Shown: positions 9,437 to 20,886 of the stretch, in pieces | Position numbering within the stretch: the stretch's first letter is position 1 | Layout: each line of letters starts with the position of its first letter | Assembly: GCA_012031035.1 (NCBI GenBank) | Contig: JAAUUT010000018.1 | Coordinates: 1-56,932 of the forward strand | Direction of reading: 5' to 3' | Length of the DNA: 56,932 bases | DNA from: Candidatus Altimarinota bacterium | GTDB taxonomy: Bacteria > Cyanobacteriota > Cyanobacteriia > Cyanobacteriales > Microcystaceae | Made by a program: the position numbers and the translations under genes | The notes under the pieces: model-generated | Seen by the model: only the letters and a program-made list of their open reading frames with translations | The model's database searches: none | What the model was told of the DNA's origin: nothing

Positions 9437-9859
9437 ATGGCATCCCAAGAGAATGTAAAACAATATCTTGCCTACTGGTTTCAGTTAGGCAAAAAGGTTG
9501 TGGTATGCAACGGACAAGAAGCTCTCTTGCCTAAGTCTATTATTGAAGGCGATCGCTATTCTAAAGAATTTGAATCTTGCTGGCAACGCATTTTAACTAA
9601 TAACGCTACGTGCTATCTCGAAGGAACCGAACAAACCATCGAGCAACTTTTCTCGCCGATGTGGGATATTAACCCTTGTGCTAGGTGCGGAATGCCTGTT
9701 CCCGCGATCGAACTAGGTATACAACCAAATAGCTGTCCCTGTCACGATCTTCCGAACTGGCCTAATACAGAATTACCATCTCCTCGCGCTCCTATCGATA
9801 GTTCGGTTCGTTTGAATAGAATTAGAGAACGTTTAAATCGAGTGAGAGAGCATTTTTAG
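9437..9859 (+). CDS. Conserved Cys-rich hypothetical protein
   Basis: This 140-residue soluble protein has no signal peptide. Residues ~83-105 contain CARCGMPVPAIELG followed by SCPCHDLP. This makes two Cys pairs plus a His, which suggests a small zinc-ribbon-like site. The C-terminus is Arg-rich (VRLNRIRERLNRVREHF) and probably helical. I recognise the type as a hypothetical protein of cyanobacteria but know no function. The ATG at 9437 has no close ribosome-binding site; a GGAGGAG lies ~28 bases upstream. Its stop codon directly abuts that of the convergent rluE. Confidence 0.75.
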   Translation: MASQENVKQYLAYWFQLGKKVVVCNGQEALLPKSIIEGDRYSKEFESCWQRILTNNATCYLEGTEQTIEQLFSPMWDINPCARCGMPVPAIELGIQPNSCPCHDLPNWPNTELPSPRAPIDSSVRLNRIRERLNRVREHF

Positions 9860-10474
9860 CTATTTGTCAAGTAATTTTTCGAGTATCTGTCGTTCTGTTG
9901 TGGTTGCATCGCGCCATTCTCCTGGTGCTAAACCATCGAGGCACAGTCGAGCGATTTCTCGTCCTTTTTGAATGCCAATAGCAACCCGTACTAATCGTAG
10001 CGTTGGATAGCCAACTGCTGCTGTCATGCGGCGAACTTGGCGATTGCGTCCTTCAGTGAGGGTCATTTCTAACCAGCAAGTAGGAACGTTTTTGCGGTAG
10101 CGAATCGGCGGATCTCGAAGGGGTAAATCGGGTTCTTGGGGCAGTTTTGTGACGATCGCGCGACGTGTTTGATAATCTTGAATTTTAATGCCTTCTCGCA
10201 GGCGATCGAGTGCTGTTTCGTCAGGAATTCGTTCGACTTGCGTCCAGTAAGTGCGAGGATGGGCAAATTTTCGGTGAGATAGACGGTGTTGCAAGCGTCC
10301 GTTATCGGTAAGCAACAGCAATCCTTCGCTGTCGTAGTCGAGTCGTCCTACCGAATATACATCGGGAACAGGGATGTAATCTTTTAGCGTTGAGCGTTGA
10401 GTTTGTTCGGAGCGATCGTCGCTAAACTGGCATAATACGCCATAAGGCTTATAGAACAGAAGATAGCGATACAT
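9860..10474 (-). CDS. rluE: 23S rRNA pseudouridine synthase, RluE-like
   Basis: This 204-residue RsuA/RluB/RluE-family enzyme converts a specific uridine in 23S rRNA to pseudouridine. The catalytic Asp lies in [19 protein letters not shown] near residue 45. The family end motif [21 protein letters not shown] is near residue 140. There is no S4 domain, and the start [16 protein letters not shown] fits the short RluE subgroup. Its stop codon is directly next to that of the convergent gene, with no room for a separate terminator. Confidence 0.9.
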   Translation of the reverse strand: MYRYLLFYKPYGVLCQFSDDRSEQTQRSTLKDYIPVPDVYSVGRLDYDSEGLLLLTDNGRLQHRLSHRKFAHPRTYWTQVERIPDETALDRLREGIKIQDYQTRRAIVTKLPQEPDLPLRDPPIRYRKNVPTCWLEMTLTEGRNRQVRRMTAAVGYPTLRLVRVAIGIQKGREIARLCLDGLAPGEWRDATTTERQILEKLLDK

Positions 10475-10586
10475 TTACGAAGACAAGGAGAACAAGGGAG
10501 ACAAGGAAGAATTTTGTACAGAAGCGATAAGAGAGCGTCTGTACGTCGCCTTCTGCCCTCTGCCTTCAAAAACTGATAACTGTGAT

Positions 10587-10772
10587 TTACTGTCCGAGTT
10601 CGGTTCTTGCTTGTTCTACAATTTCAGGTGTTATTTCGTCACAATTAGTAGAACGAGCTAATTCTTCAATTCTTTGACGAGCTTGAGGACGAACGAAAAA
10701 AGGAATATTTTTTAGCTTGGCTTTAGCTGCTGGTGTCCACTGCAAACCATCGATGCGATCGCGGTCATTCAT
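10587..10772 (-). CDS. Small PCP-reductase-domain protein
   Basis: This 61-residue protein consists almost only of the domain found at the C-terminus of light-independent protochlorophyllide reductase ChlB. The diagnostic run is [18 protein letters not shown], followed by [13 protein letters not shown] and [15 protein letters not shown]. Stand-alone copies are usual in cyanobacteria, and their role is not established. The gene begins about 62 bases from the left end of the IS1634-like element, so its upstream region is now partly the insertion sequence. Confidence 0.85.
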   Translation of the reverse strand: MNDRDRIDGLQWTPAAKAKLKNIPFFVRPQARQRIEELARSTNCDEITPEIVEQARTELGQ

Positions 10773-10834
10773 AGGTATTTTTATCGCGATTGGATTTTAA
10801 ATTTTGCCTATATCTAGATTAAGTATAAGACAGG

Positions 10835-12535
10835 ATTTGAACCCTCATTCCGCAGGTAGGAAGAGAAAATCTTGTATTTTTAAAGAATGGGAAATTTTGA
10901 AGCGTCCAATATAAGAGTACAGGATCTTGACCACTGTGGGATTGTGGCGGGAATCTGTGACGAGATGGGACTGGTCGAACAAATTGACAAACTACTGGGT
11001 ACTCACCCGCAAGAAATTATTAGTCCCGGAAGAGTAGTCAAAGCGATGATCCTCAATGGATTGGGCTTTGTCAGCGCCCCACTGTATCTGTTCGAGAAAT
11101 TCTTTGTAGGAAAAGCAACAGAACATCTATTAGGAGAAGGAATCAGACCAGAACACCTGAATGACGATCGCTTAGGAAGAATACTGGACAAGTTAGCCGA
11201 ATCAGGATTAACAGAAACATTTGTGACTGTAGCATTAACAGCAGCACGTCAATTTGGGGTAAAAATTGATAGCTTACATTTAGATTCAAGCTCATTTCAT
11301 GTGGATGGAGAATACCTTCAAACCCAAAATGAAACAGTCGAACCAGGGGCAATTCATATTACGCATGGTTACTCCAGAGATCGCCGCCCAGACTTGAAGC
11401 AATTTATCGTAGATTTAATGTGCAGTGGCGATGGAGACATTCTCTTGTACTTGAGAGTAGGGGATGGAAATGAAGCCGACTCAGCAATGTTTGGTAAATT
11501 AGTAACAGAGTTCAAACAACAATGGGACATCGATGCCTTGTTTGTCGCTGATGCTGCAATCTACACCGCTGACAATCTCACTCAAATGTCCTCGTTACGA
11601 TGGGTGTCGAGAGTACCTGCTACTTTGACAGCAGCCAAACAATTGCTCCAAGATCTCGACTCAAGTGCATTTATCGCTAGTTCATTGCCTGGGTACAAAA
11701 TTGCCGCTTGTGGAAACAGTTATGCTGGCATTCAACAACGATGGCTAGTAATTGAAAGTCAAGCACGTCGAGAATCAGACCTCAAACAGTTGGATAAACG
11801 TGTCGCCACCAAGTTAACCTCTGCCATCTCAGCCCTAAAACAGTTATCCACTCAACAGTTTGCTTGTCAACCGGATGCGCTCCACGCAGCAACAACATTG
11901 TCTGAGCAGCTACCTTATCATCAGCTTGAAGGCTTGCAAGTGGTCGAAATCATTGAGTATCCAAAACGCGGTAGACCACGCAAAGACGAGGTTGGGCAGA
12001 AACACTATCAAATTTCTGCCACACTCATCCCTCAGCCCAACGCTATGGATGTAGAAATTCAACGTGCTGGTAGATTTATTCTGGCAACTAATGTCCTTGA
12101 TGAGCAAGTTCTCAGCTATGAGGATGTCCTGACCGAATACAAAGCACAACAATCTACTGAGCGTGGTTTTCGTTTTCTCAAAGAGCCGCTATTTTTTACG
12201 TCCAGTATCTTTCTCAATACGCCCCAACGAGTTGCGGCGATGGCAATGGTAATGGGCTTATGCTTGCTAGTTTACAGTCCTTGTCAACGCTCACTCCGCC
12301 AAGCTTTAGACAAAGCTAAACAAACGGTTGACAATCAAGTGGGTAAGTCTACAGCTTTACCTACTCTCCGATGGATGTTTCAATGTTTCATGTCAATTCA
12401 TTTGCTTACTGTTGAGGGAGCCAAACACATCACTAATCTCACCACAGAGCGGTTATGGATTCTCCAGTTCTTTGGTGCGCCTTGCCGTAAATATTATCTC
12501 CTTTCCTGATTTACCTGCGGAATGTGGGTTTGAAT
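10835..12535 (+). mobile_element. IS1634-like insertion sequence
   Basis: Imperfect inverted ends bound a single transposase gene. The left end at 10835-10857 contains ATTCCGCAGGT, and the right end at 12513-12535 carries its complement ACCTGCGGAAT. Inner copies of GAACCC/GGGTTT extend the match. The element is about 1.7 kb. I could not find a convincing target duplication, so the outer boundaries are accurate only to a few bases. Confidence 0.8.
10887..12509 (+). CDS. IS1634 family transposase (DUF4277 + DDE)
   Basis: This 540-residue transposase has the N-terminal DUF4277-type domain (residues ~5-110, VQDLDHCGIVAGICDEMGL). A DDE catalytic domain follows. Likely acidic residues lie in LHLDSSSFHVDG (~131), LFVADAAIY (~219) and TEYKAQQSTERGFRFLK (~425). 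The gene is intact and full length, so the element may be active. It reads through to the right inverted end. Confidence 0.93.
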   Translation: MGNFEASNIRVQDLDHCGIVAGICDEMGLVEQIDKLLGTHPQEIISPGRVVKAMILNGLGFVSAPLYLFEKFFVGKATEHLLGEGIRPEHLNDDRLGRILDKLAESGLTETFVTVALTAARQFGVKIDSLHLDSSSFHVDGEYLQTQNETVEPGAIHITHGYSRDRRPDLKQFIVDLMCSGDGDILLYLRVGDGNEADSAMFGKLVTEFKQQWDIDALFVADAAIYTADNLTQMSSLRWVSRVPATLTAAKQLLQDLDSSAFIASSLPGYKIAACGNSYAGIQQRWLVIESQARRESDLKQLDKRVATKLTSAISALKQLSTQQFACQPDALHAATTLSEQLPYHQLEGLQVVEIIEYPKRGRPRKDEVGQKHYQISATLIPQPNAMDVEIQRAGRFILATNVLDEQVLSYEDVLTEYKAQQSTERGFRFLKEPLFFTSSIFLNTPQRVAAMAMVMGLCLLVYSPCQRSLRQALDKAKQTVDNQVGKSTALPTLRWMFQCFMSIHLLTVEGAKHITNLTTERLWILQFFGAPCRKYYLLS

Positions 12536-12685
12536 AGCGGTATAAATGGTAACAATTTTAAGCGCGAGTAGCATAACTGATTTGTCTCCAGAAACATTAT
12601 TCATCGATACTCAGATGGGCAAGAAGTTTTTGTGTTTCACTAACAAGGCGAGCGCTCCAAAGATTTTCTTTAAGATAAATCTAAA

Positions 12686-15582
12686 TTAACTCAGGTTTTT
12701 ATCGATTGCTAAGGCTTTTTGTGCTAGTTCTAAAGCGCGATCGCGTTTTCCTTGGCGATAAAGAGCAACGGCAAGCGCTAATTGAGGTTCTGCGAATTGG
12801 TTATTAATCGCGATCGCTTTTTGCCACCATTGAATTGCTGCTTCTACCTCGCCCATTTCGTATTTAATCAAACCAATATTGTTAATCGCGGGGAGTAAAT
12901 TTACATCTTTAGTCAATGCTAAATTATAGTCAGCAAGAGAGGCATTAATATTCTTTTGTTTGTGATAAACAACCCCTCGTCCGAAATAAGCACTAACTAA
13001 ATCGGGGTTAAGTTCGATCGCTTTAGTATAATCGGCGATCGCTTTTTGGTATTGTTGTGACTTTACGTAAACATCTCCTCTGAGTCCGTATGTTTCGGCT
13101 TGAAAGTTTTTCACAATAGGAGCAAGACTGTCGCCGTATTTTTTTGCCAAGTTAGGCATGAGTTCGATAGCTTTAGTGTAATCGGCGATCGCTTTTGGAT
13201 ATTCTTGCAAAATTGCGTAAACATCACCTCGATTGCTGTAAGTTAACGTTGCTAGAGTGGGATCTAATTCGATAGCTTTGGTATAGTCGGCGATCGCTTT
13301 TGGATATTCTTGCGAGTTTTTGTAAGCATTACCTCGATTGGTGTAAGCCTCGAAAAAATCGGGTTTGAGCGCGATGGCTTTGGTATAATCGGCAACTGCT
13401 TTTGGGTAATCTTGTAACTTGTTATAAACATTGCCGCGATTGTTATAAGCATCTGCATTATCGGGTTGAAGGTCGATAATTTTACTGCGATCGCGCAATT
13501 CTTTTGGTAATCTCCTAGATTCGAGTAAGCTTGAGATCGGGCAATGTATGCCATTTGATTATTTGGTTGGATGGCGATCGCATCGATCGCATCGGCGATC
13601 GCTTTTTGGTATTCTTTTAATGCGATGTAGGTCATGCTACGATTCACATAGGCAAGATAGCGATGAAAATCTTTTTGAGTCAGCGTTTTGCCTTTTTGAG
13701 GAGAATCTCCCAAAATAGGATTATAAACACTGGAATTTTTAGGTTCTAGCTGTAAGGCGCGATCGAAATCTGCTAAAGCTAGTTGATATTTTTGCAATCG
13801 ATGATAAATTTGAGCGCGTTCTAGATAAACTTCTGCATAGTTAGGATCGAGTTTGAGAGCCTCATTTTGGTCGCTAATGGCGCGATCGTATTGCTGTAGA
13901 TAGTTGCCACAGACAAAAGCTCGTTCTTTATATGCTTCAGCATTCTTAGGATCGAGTTCTAAAATTTTGTTGTAATCGGCGATCGCGCGATCGTATTCTT
14001 GACGACCTCTGTAAGCTAAAGCGCGACTGTTATATAAAGCGATATTTTCGGGATTGAGAGCAATTGCTTTGGTTAAATCGGCGATCGCGAGAGCGAATTC
14101 CTTGAAAAGTAAATAAGAATTGGCACGAAATTGATAGATTTGTAGTGATTTGGGATTAATTCGTAACGCTCTATTGAAATCGGCGATCGCTTTCTCTTTT
14201 TCTCCTAAATTAGTGTAAGTCATCCCGCGATACATATAAACAATAAAGCTTTTTGGATTTAGTTCGATCGCCTTGGTAGCCGATTGAATAGCTTCGTCAT
14301 TGCGTCCTAGAAAAGCCAGAGAATAACTTCGATGCCAATAAAGTACAAAATCATCGCTTTGGAGAGCGATCGCTTTATTAACGTCTGCAAGTGCCTGGTC
14401 GTATTTTCCTAAAGCGTTGAGGCTCATTGCTCGCCTGCGCCAAGCAGAATAAAATTGAGGGTCGATTTCTGTGGCTTTTTGGTAAGCAGCAAACGCCAAT
14501 TCATCTTTGTTGAGTGTGGTTAATACCAATCCTTTGCCATAATAGGCTTGATAAAAATCTGGCTTGAGTTGAATGGCTTTATCGAAAGCTGCGATCGCCT
14601 CATCATCTCTTTCAATGCGCCACAATTGATTGCCATAGTTGAGCCAAGCAGTTGTATCGGCGTTTTGGGATGGAGGTGTTAGATTAAATAAACTGTTGCG
14701 AATCTCATTTTCTTGCAACTCGTTGAGGATTGGTGGCTTTGAAGTTTCTAACTTTAGCCATTGCATCTCCATCTTTGCTTGTGCGGCTAAGTTCAAAAAA
14801 GTCTTAATTGGTACGCCTAAACTGTTTCCCAGACTAATCTCTACATATTCTCCTCGACTATCGCTCTCAATTTCATCCTCAGATGCCGCATTAATTCCGA
14901 TTAAACGTCCCTGCGCGTCCAACACCGCGCCGCCACTCATACCCCGTCGAGACTGATTGCTGTAAACCAACTCGTAGCCATTATTGGCTGCTAAAGAAAA
15001 GACATCTTTAGCGATAAACTTTCCCACATCTTGATTTAGCCTTTTACCAGCCGTGAGAAGGCGTTGGGATTCTCCCCCAGGAAAACCCGAAACAAAGATC
15101 CATTGAGAGTCGGCTAAATCTTTTTGGGCGTTAAAGCTGTAGTTTCCTATAGTTGCAATAGTATAGGTACGATCGCTGGTAAACTGTATAACTGCTAAAT
15201 CTACTCCTTCGAGTAAGGTCGTTTGTGCGATCGGGTATTTCCGTGCGTCGGGAGTGATTAAAGTGTAAAGATCGGGATTTTTTACTACATGAGCAGCTGT
15301 GAGAGCATAATAGGTGTTCCCTTGTTTGGCAATAATGACTCCCGAACCGTTCCCATTATTCTTTGAGTCAATCCGCACAGTAATCTGTTGGGCAATTTTG
15401 TCTACTCGATCGACAATTTCTGTTTGAGAAGCGGACTTGGCAGAAAAAGGCGATCGCTCTTTTGCTCCTAACTCGATGGCATTGCCCCGCACCGTCAAGA
15501 TTGGGGAGTTAGAATAAGCACCAGAAAGAATTAGAAAATTTCCTAAAACAGCGATCGCGAGCGTATAAAAGTAAGATTTCAT
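12686..15582 (-). CDS. Exported trypsin-like protease with TPR array, copy A (frameshift)
   Basis: This is a ~965-residue protein once two overlapping frames (15582-13264 and 13498-12686) are joined. An N-terminal signal peptide is followed by a trypsin-like domain with His in YALTAAHVV, Asp in GVDLAVIQF and Ser in RRGMSGGAV, so the triad is intact. A linker with ADTTAWLNYGNQLWR leads into roughly twenty TPRs. The frame breaks near 13497-13505 beside a HIP1 site. One added base joins YQK to RDRSKIIDLQPDNADAYNNR and the TPRs continue to the end. It is a paralogue of the genes at 15591-18862 and 21713-24499. It probably works in the periplasm or at the cell surface; its target is unknown. Confidence 0.8.
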
Positions 15583-15590
15583 AAATTAAT

Positions 15591-18500
15591 TTATTTAAGA
15601 TTTTTTAAAAGCTTTTGAGCGTCAGATAAAAGGCGATCGCCCCACAATTTTTCTTTGAGATAGTCTAATTTGCCCAAATTATTATCTAATCCTATAGCTT
15701 TTCTCGCTATTTCTATTCCCTTGTCAGTTTCTCCTTTTGCATAAAGAGCAACGGCAAGCGCAAATTGAGGTTCTGCAACTTGGTCGTTAAGAGCGATCGC
15801 CTTCTGCCAAGACTTAATGGCTTCATCTACATTGCCCCGTTCGTATTCGACTAAGCCAATATTGGTAATCGCTGAAATCAAATTTTCGTCTTTAGTTAGT
15901 GCTAAATTAAATTCATCTATTGCCTTTGAAAAGTCTTTTAGGTAATAGTAAACCAACCCGCGATTGTTGTAAGCATATGTATAGTCGGGATTGATGGCGA
16001 TCGCTTTGTCGTAGTCTTCAATTGCCTTTTGGTGGTCTTTCAAATAATAGTAAGCTAATCCACGATTATTGTAGGCATCTGTATAGTCGGGATTAATTGC
16101 GATCGCTTGGTTGTAGTTTTCAATTGCCTTTTGGTAGTCTCTTAGGTAATAGTAAGCTATCCCACGATTGTTGTAGGCATCTGTATAGTCGGGCTGTAAT
16201 TCAACGGCTTTAGTAAAATCAGCGATCGCTTTTTCATAATCCTTTAAGTTCAAATATGCCCAACCTCGGTTGTTATAGCCTTCTGCATAGTCGCTTTGAA
16301 GGTCAATCGCTTTGTTGAAATCAGCGATCGCGTTTTGATAATCTTTTAGGGCTAAATAAGCCTCTCCGCGACTGTTATGAAATACGTGTAAGTAATTGCT
16401 AGGAACTAATTCAATAGTTTTAGTGTAATCGGCGATTGCCCTTTGGTACTCTTTTAATTGGTAGTACGCCATAGCTCTTCGAGCGTAAGCAACAGGATTA
16501 TTGGGCTGAAGTTCAATTACTTTGTTGAAATCAGCGATCGCATTGGGATAATCTTTTAGGGATGAGTACGCCTCCCCGCGACTGTTATAAGTTAAGGCAT
16601 TGTTTGGCTCTATGTCGATAGCGTTGTTGTAATTTGCGATCGCCTTTCGATAGTTTTCTAACCTTTCATAAGCTTTACCTCGGTTAGAATAAGTGTCAGC
16701 ATCTTTAGGGTTGAGTCGAATCGCTTTGTTGAAATCGGCGATCGCTTTTTGGTACTTGCCCAAGTCAAAGTAAGCACCTCCGCGCTCTTTATAGACTTCT
16801 GCATTGTTGGGAAAGATAGCTACTGCTCTCTCAAAATCTGCTTCTGCGTTTGAGTAGTCTTGCAATCTCCAATAAGCTTTACCTCGCTCGATATAGGCGT
16901 TGGCATACTTAGGATCGAGTTCTATACTTTTAGTCAAATCGGCGATCGCTTTTTGGTAGTCTTTTAAATCTGAGCGAACGCTTCCGCGATGGTAGTAAGC
17001 GAAATAGGTATAATCGGGATCGTTAAGTTCAATCGCTTTGGTAAAATCGGCAATGGCTTTTTGGAAGTCTTGCGGTAAGCTCAAATAGTTGCCCCCGCGA
17101 GTAATATAGTATTCTGCTTTGTTCGGCTCGATTTCAATCGCTTTCGTAAAATCGGCAAAGGCACGGGGAAAGTCTAATAAAACCGAATAAACCCGACCTC
17201 GCGCACTATACGCATCAGCATAGTTGGGTTCGAGTTCAATGGCTTTGGTGAAATCGGCAATGGCTTTCGCAGAGTCTTTAAATAGAAAGTAAAAACTACC
17301 GCGGTAGTAGTAAAGATCTGGATTTTCGGGTTCGAGTTCAACTGCTTTGTTGTAATCGGCAAGTGCCTTTTGATAATCTTTTCGTTGCGTATAGAGCCAG
17401 CCTCGATTATGATAAGCAAAACCTGAATTGGGCTGTAGAGAAATAGCGACCTCAAAATCGGCAAGAGCGTTTTGGTAGTTTCGCAACCGAGAATAAGCCA
17501 AGCCCCGCATAATATAAGCTTGAGGAAGTGACGAGAGCTTAATCGCTTCATCGAGGGCGACAATTGCTTCTCGATATCGTTGTAATAAATGGAGTGTAGC
17601 ACCTCGGTGAAAATGAAGCTTAACATCCTTGGGTTCGATTGTAATAGCTCGGTCGTAGGCGGCTAGTGCCTCTGGATATTTTTTGAACTCCCAAAGCGAC
17701 TGACCCAGCCAATCCCATGCAGGATAATAGCTTGGTTCAAGTCTTGTTACCTGCCGAAAAGCTGCTACAGCTTCTGAATATTTTTTCTGATTCGATAGTG
17801 CTATTCCTTTGCCAAAATAGGCTCGATAAAAATTAGGCTTGAGTTGGATTGCTCTTGCAAAAGCAGTTACAGCACGTTCAGATTGACCCACTCGCCACAA
17901 TTGATTGCCATAGTTGAGCCAAGCTACCTCATCCGCATTACTCGATGGAGCTTGTAAGTTAAATAATTGCTGGCGAATCGAAGCCATTTCCAATTCAGTT
18001 AAGTTAGTAGGGATAAAAGTTTCAATCTTTAACTGTTCGGGTTTAATGTTAGCTTTACTGGCTAATCCCAAAAATGTGTTGATGGGGATGCCCAAACTGC
18101 GACCGATGTAGGCTTCTTCAAACTCACCGCTTTGACTTTCAACGTATTCATTTTCTGCACCTGTATTAACCCCTACAACGCGACCTTGACTATCTAGTAC
18201 GGCTCCCCCACTCATGCCGCGATAAGAAAGGTTAGTATAAAGCAGTTCGTAGCCATTTGTGAGAGAATACTTGTCTTTGACTGCAAAATCGAGTGATTCT
18301 CTCGGATAAACTCTGCCTCCAGTTAATAAGCGCTGCGGTGGCGGGCTTAATGGTTTTGTTCCAGGAAACCCACAGACAAAAACCCATCGATATTTGTTGG
18401 GTCATCAATATCGCTGAGACTGACTTGGTACTGCGCGATGCCATAATTAGCTAAAGTTGCCACCGTGTAAGTTCGCGAAGAGGCAAACTGCACCACTGCT

Positions 18501-18862
18501 AAATCGACTCCCTTAAAAAGCGTTATTTTAGAAGCGTCAAGCAAGTGTTTTTGCCCATCGGGAGCGACTAACGTATAGGTATCAGAATTTTTAACGACAT
18601 GAGCAGCCGTGAGAACATAGTAAGTATTCTCGTCTTTAGCGACGATAACCCCCGAACCATTGCCATTATTCTTTGAGTCAATCCGCACGGTAATTTGTTG
18701 GGCTATCTCGTCTACTTCCTTGACCACTCCGGTATATTCAGAATGAGATTGAGTTTGAGCAACGACTGGCTGAGGGAGTGCAATGGATATATATACGGTT
18801 GCGGCAGGCAGCATGAGTAAACTGCATCCGATCGCAAGATGGGTCAGACGGAAAGAAATCAT
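15591..18862 (-). CDS. Exported trypsin-like protease with long TPR array, copy B (frameshift)
   Basis: This is a ~1090-residue protein if two frames (18862-18347 and the frame ending at 15591) are joined. A signal peptide ends near PVVAQTQ. The protease domain has His in YVLTAAHVV, Asp in GVDLAVVQF and Ser in YRGMSGGAV, the last encoded after the break. One A missing near 18393-18396 explains the break: restored, DDPTKYRWVFVCGFPGTKP continues into TNGYELLYTNLS. After the shared linker ADEVAWLNYGNQLWR come about twenty TPRs. Those near the C-terminus are almost identical to one another. It starts 8 bases upstream of copy A on the same strand, so the two are probably co-transcribed. Confidence 0.8.
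15955..16270 (-). repeat. Near-identical 102-bp tandem TPR units within copy B
   Basis: Three consecutive units of 102 bases encode the pattern AYNNRG-AYYYL-DYQKAIE-YNQAIAINPDYTD. They are close to identical in DNA as well as protein, for example in the recurring stretch TTGTAGGCATCTGTATAGTC. This suggests recent expansion by unequal exchange or slippage in the gene. Confidence 0.65.
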
Positions 18863-19134
18863 GGTGCTTGGTGTGAGGTTGATATATTAGATTCTTATTC
18901 CTCATATCTGGATTTATGCAGATTTCACGGTTTTTTAGAAAACTTTAATTTTTGTCATCAACGTTCCATTTCATTAGGTTATTCAAGACAACAGAGAATA
19001 GGGAAAGCGATCGCAGCTACTTTATTAAGAATTTCTTACTAATTTCAACCCATCCACAAAAAAATTGCATAAACAAACTTATACAGATACAAGACAAATA
19101 TATGAATCACCTTTTACTTAGCGAGGGTTGTTTG

Positions 19135-20313
19135 ATGAATCGTAAAGTCCTGTGCTTAGCAATTGCTGCTCTTGCAACGAGTTCGCTAACTTGGGGGTGT
19201 GTTAGCAGTCCAGAGAAACTTTCGCAATCGCAGATGCAAGAAAGCGATCGCGCTTCAAACCCTATTGCTTCTAACCCATCCACTCAGTTAGTCGTCCAAA
19301 CAGAAGAAGAAAAAACCCGCATAGATGTATACAAAAAAGTCAGTCCTGCGGTCGTCGCGATCGACATTGGTAAAGGACATGGTAGCGGTTTTATCGTAAC
19401 TCCTGATGGCTTGGTTATTACTAACGCCCACGTCCTAAAAAGTGCCCCACCTGTCGTGACTGTTATTCTCTCGGATGGAACTAAATTAGAAGCTGATGTA
19501 ATTGGTTTTGCGGGAGAGAATTTAGACTTAGCCGCTGTTAAAATTCGCAATCAACAAAATTTACCAACGCTACCTTTAGCCGATCCCAAATCAACCCAAG
19601 TCGGACAAACCGTTTATGCGATCGGAACGCCTCTAGACTTGGGATTAGGGAATTCTTATACCTTTGGAATCGTCAGCGGCATTCGCGATGGAGGGAATCT
19701 AATTCAGCACGATGCAGATATTAACCCAGGTAATTCTGGCGGCCCTTTACTCAACTCCGATGCTGAAGTTATCGGGGTCAATACCTTTGGTTGGGTAGCA
19801 CCCGTAACAGATAGCCAAGGACAAGCTATTGGTCGCAGCGAAGGCAGTATTGGGATTAACTTTGCGCTTTCGATAGAACTGGCACAGACTTTTTTAGTGG
19901 CATTGGAGAATGGAACCGCCCCATCAACGGCTGTCGCTACACAACCGCAGCCAACCCAGCAACCAACGCAAAATGTTCGCGCTTTACCTACGGACGGACA
20001 ACCGTTTGCAGATGCACTTGCGACAGGCGATCCAGTGTTGCCTAATAACAGCTATTACCGACTTTACGCTTTTGAAGGCAAAGCAGGGCAACAAGTGATG
20101 ATTGAGGTAGACAGTCAACAAATCGATCCGTCCGTCATTTTATTATTGCCCGATAAAAAAGAAGTAATTGCTCAAAATGACGATATTGACGCTTCTAATT
20201 TCAATGCCAAATTAGAGGCGACTTTGCCTGCTGATGGCGTGTATTTAGTTCTGACGAGTGCTTTTGAGACGGGAGAAGTAGGCGATTACAGCGTTAGAGC
20301 TTTGGTTAAATAA
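19135..20313 (+). CDS. HhoA/Deg-like lipoprotein protease with C-terminal PPC domain
   Basis: A 392-residue exported serine protease starts at ATG 19135, which is preceded by GAGGG. An upstream in-frame extension to 18952 is unlikely. The lipoprotein signal MNRKVLCLAIAALATSS...LTWGC predicts a lipidated Cys. The trypsin domain has His in VITNAHVL, Asp in NLDLAAVKI and Ser in NPGNSGGPLLN. There is no PDZ domain. The last ~100 residues (QPFADALATGDPVL ... YLVLTSAFETGEVGDYSV) form a pre-peptidase C-terminal (PPC) domain. It is divergent from copies A/B and leads a + strand run with COP23 genes. Confidence 0.88.
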   Translation: MNRKVLCLAIAALATSSLTWGCVSSPEKLSQSQMQESDRASNPIASNPSTQLVVQTEEEKTRIDVYKKVSPAVVAIDIGKGHGSGFIVTPDGLVITNAHVLKSAPPVVTVILSDGTKLEADVIGFAGENLDLAAVKIRNQQNLPTLPLADPKSTQVGQTVYAIGTPLDLGLGNSYTFGIVSGIRDGGNLIQHDADINPGNSGGPLLNSDAEVIGVNTFGWVAPVTDSQGQAIGRSEGSIGINFALSIELAQTFLVALENGTAPSTAVATQPQPTQQPTQNVRALPTDGQPFADALATGDPVLPNNSYYRLYAFEGKAGQQVMIEVDSQQIDPSVILLLPDKKEVIAQNDDIDASNFNAKLEATLPADGVYLVLTSAFETGEVGDYSVRALVK

Positions 20314-20343
20314 AATTTATTAAAAATTCAAGGAGTAACTATT

Positions 20344-20886
20344 ATGATGCGACAACTTATTGTCACCGTTTTAACAACCAGCGCGATCGCGGCAACTATA
20401 CCATTTTTCGCTCAAACAACTCACGCACAATCAGAGGTGAAATTCATTTGTAGCGATGGATTCGATCGCGCTAGCGGTCAACGTCTCCCTACTACTTACG
20501 CCTGGACGGAGCGAGGAAAAATTGCGATTATTCGTTGGTCAAAAAAATGGGGTTCCGGTCAAAATTTCACGCCTCAAAGACGTTGCGAAGAAGTTTCGCC
20601 CCGCTTTCAGGAAGCGTTTAACAATGGCACTTTGAATTTTATTACCAATGGCAGAATGAACGATCTACCCGTAATTTGTGCTGCTAATGAAGACAAGGGA
20701 GCCTGTCAAACGCAGTTAATAACGTTGCGACCAGAGGATAAGCCATTACAAATACTAAGTCAGTTGAAAGATATTCTTAACGGTAAAAGCACTGGCCCAA
20801 TACAACACAGTTCTGGAACTCCACAAGTCTATTACCAAGTCGATATGAAAACCTTTCTTAGTACGGCTCCGGTGGAGGAAGAATAA
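20344..20886 (+). CDS. COP23-domain exported protein
   Basis: A 180-residue protein has a signal peptide that likely cleaves after TTHA. The COP23 domain runs from about residue 33 (VKFICSDGFDRASGQRLPTT) to the end, with four or more conserved Cys. COP23 was named for a 23-kDa circadian oscillating membrane-associated protein of a cyanobacterium; its biochemical role is not known. AAGGAG lies 8 bases before the ATG. Its stop overlaps the next start as TAATG, which suggests translational coupling with the second COP23 gene. Confidence 0.85.
   Translation: MMRQLIVTVLTTSAIAATIPFFAQTTHAQSEVKFICSDGFDRASGQRLPTTYAWTERGKIAIIRWSKKWGSGQNFTPQRRCEEVSPRFQEAFNNGTLNFITNGRMNDLPVICAANEDKGACQTQLITLRPEDKPLQILSQLKDILNGKSTGPIQHSSGTPQVYYQVDMKTFLSTAPVEEE

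Noticed and set aside
10820..12550. Target-site duplication flanking the insertion sequence
   Set aside because: Flanking bases (…AGACAGG and AGCGGTA…) share no convincing direct repeat. It may have been lost or the end positions may be off by a few bases.
17174..17626. A 150-codon minus-strand frame within copy B
   Set aside because: It is an alternative frame of the TPR repeats kept open by repeat periodicity. The true TPR frame covers the same bases.
18952..19134. In-frame extension of the Deg-like protease upstream of 19135
   Set aside because: It would place 61 unrelated residues before a clear lipoprotein signal. ATG 19135 has a ribosome-binding site at good distance.
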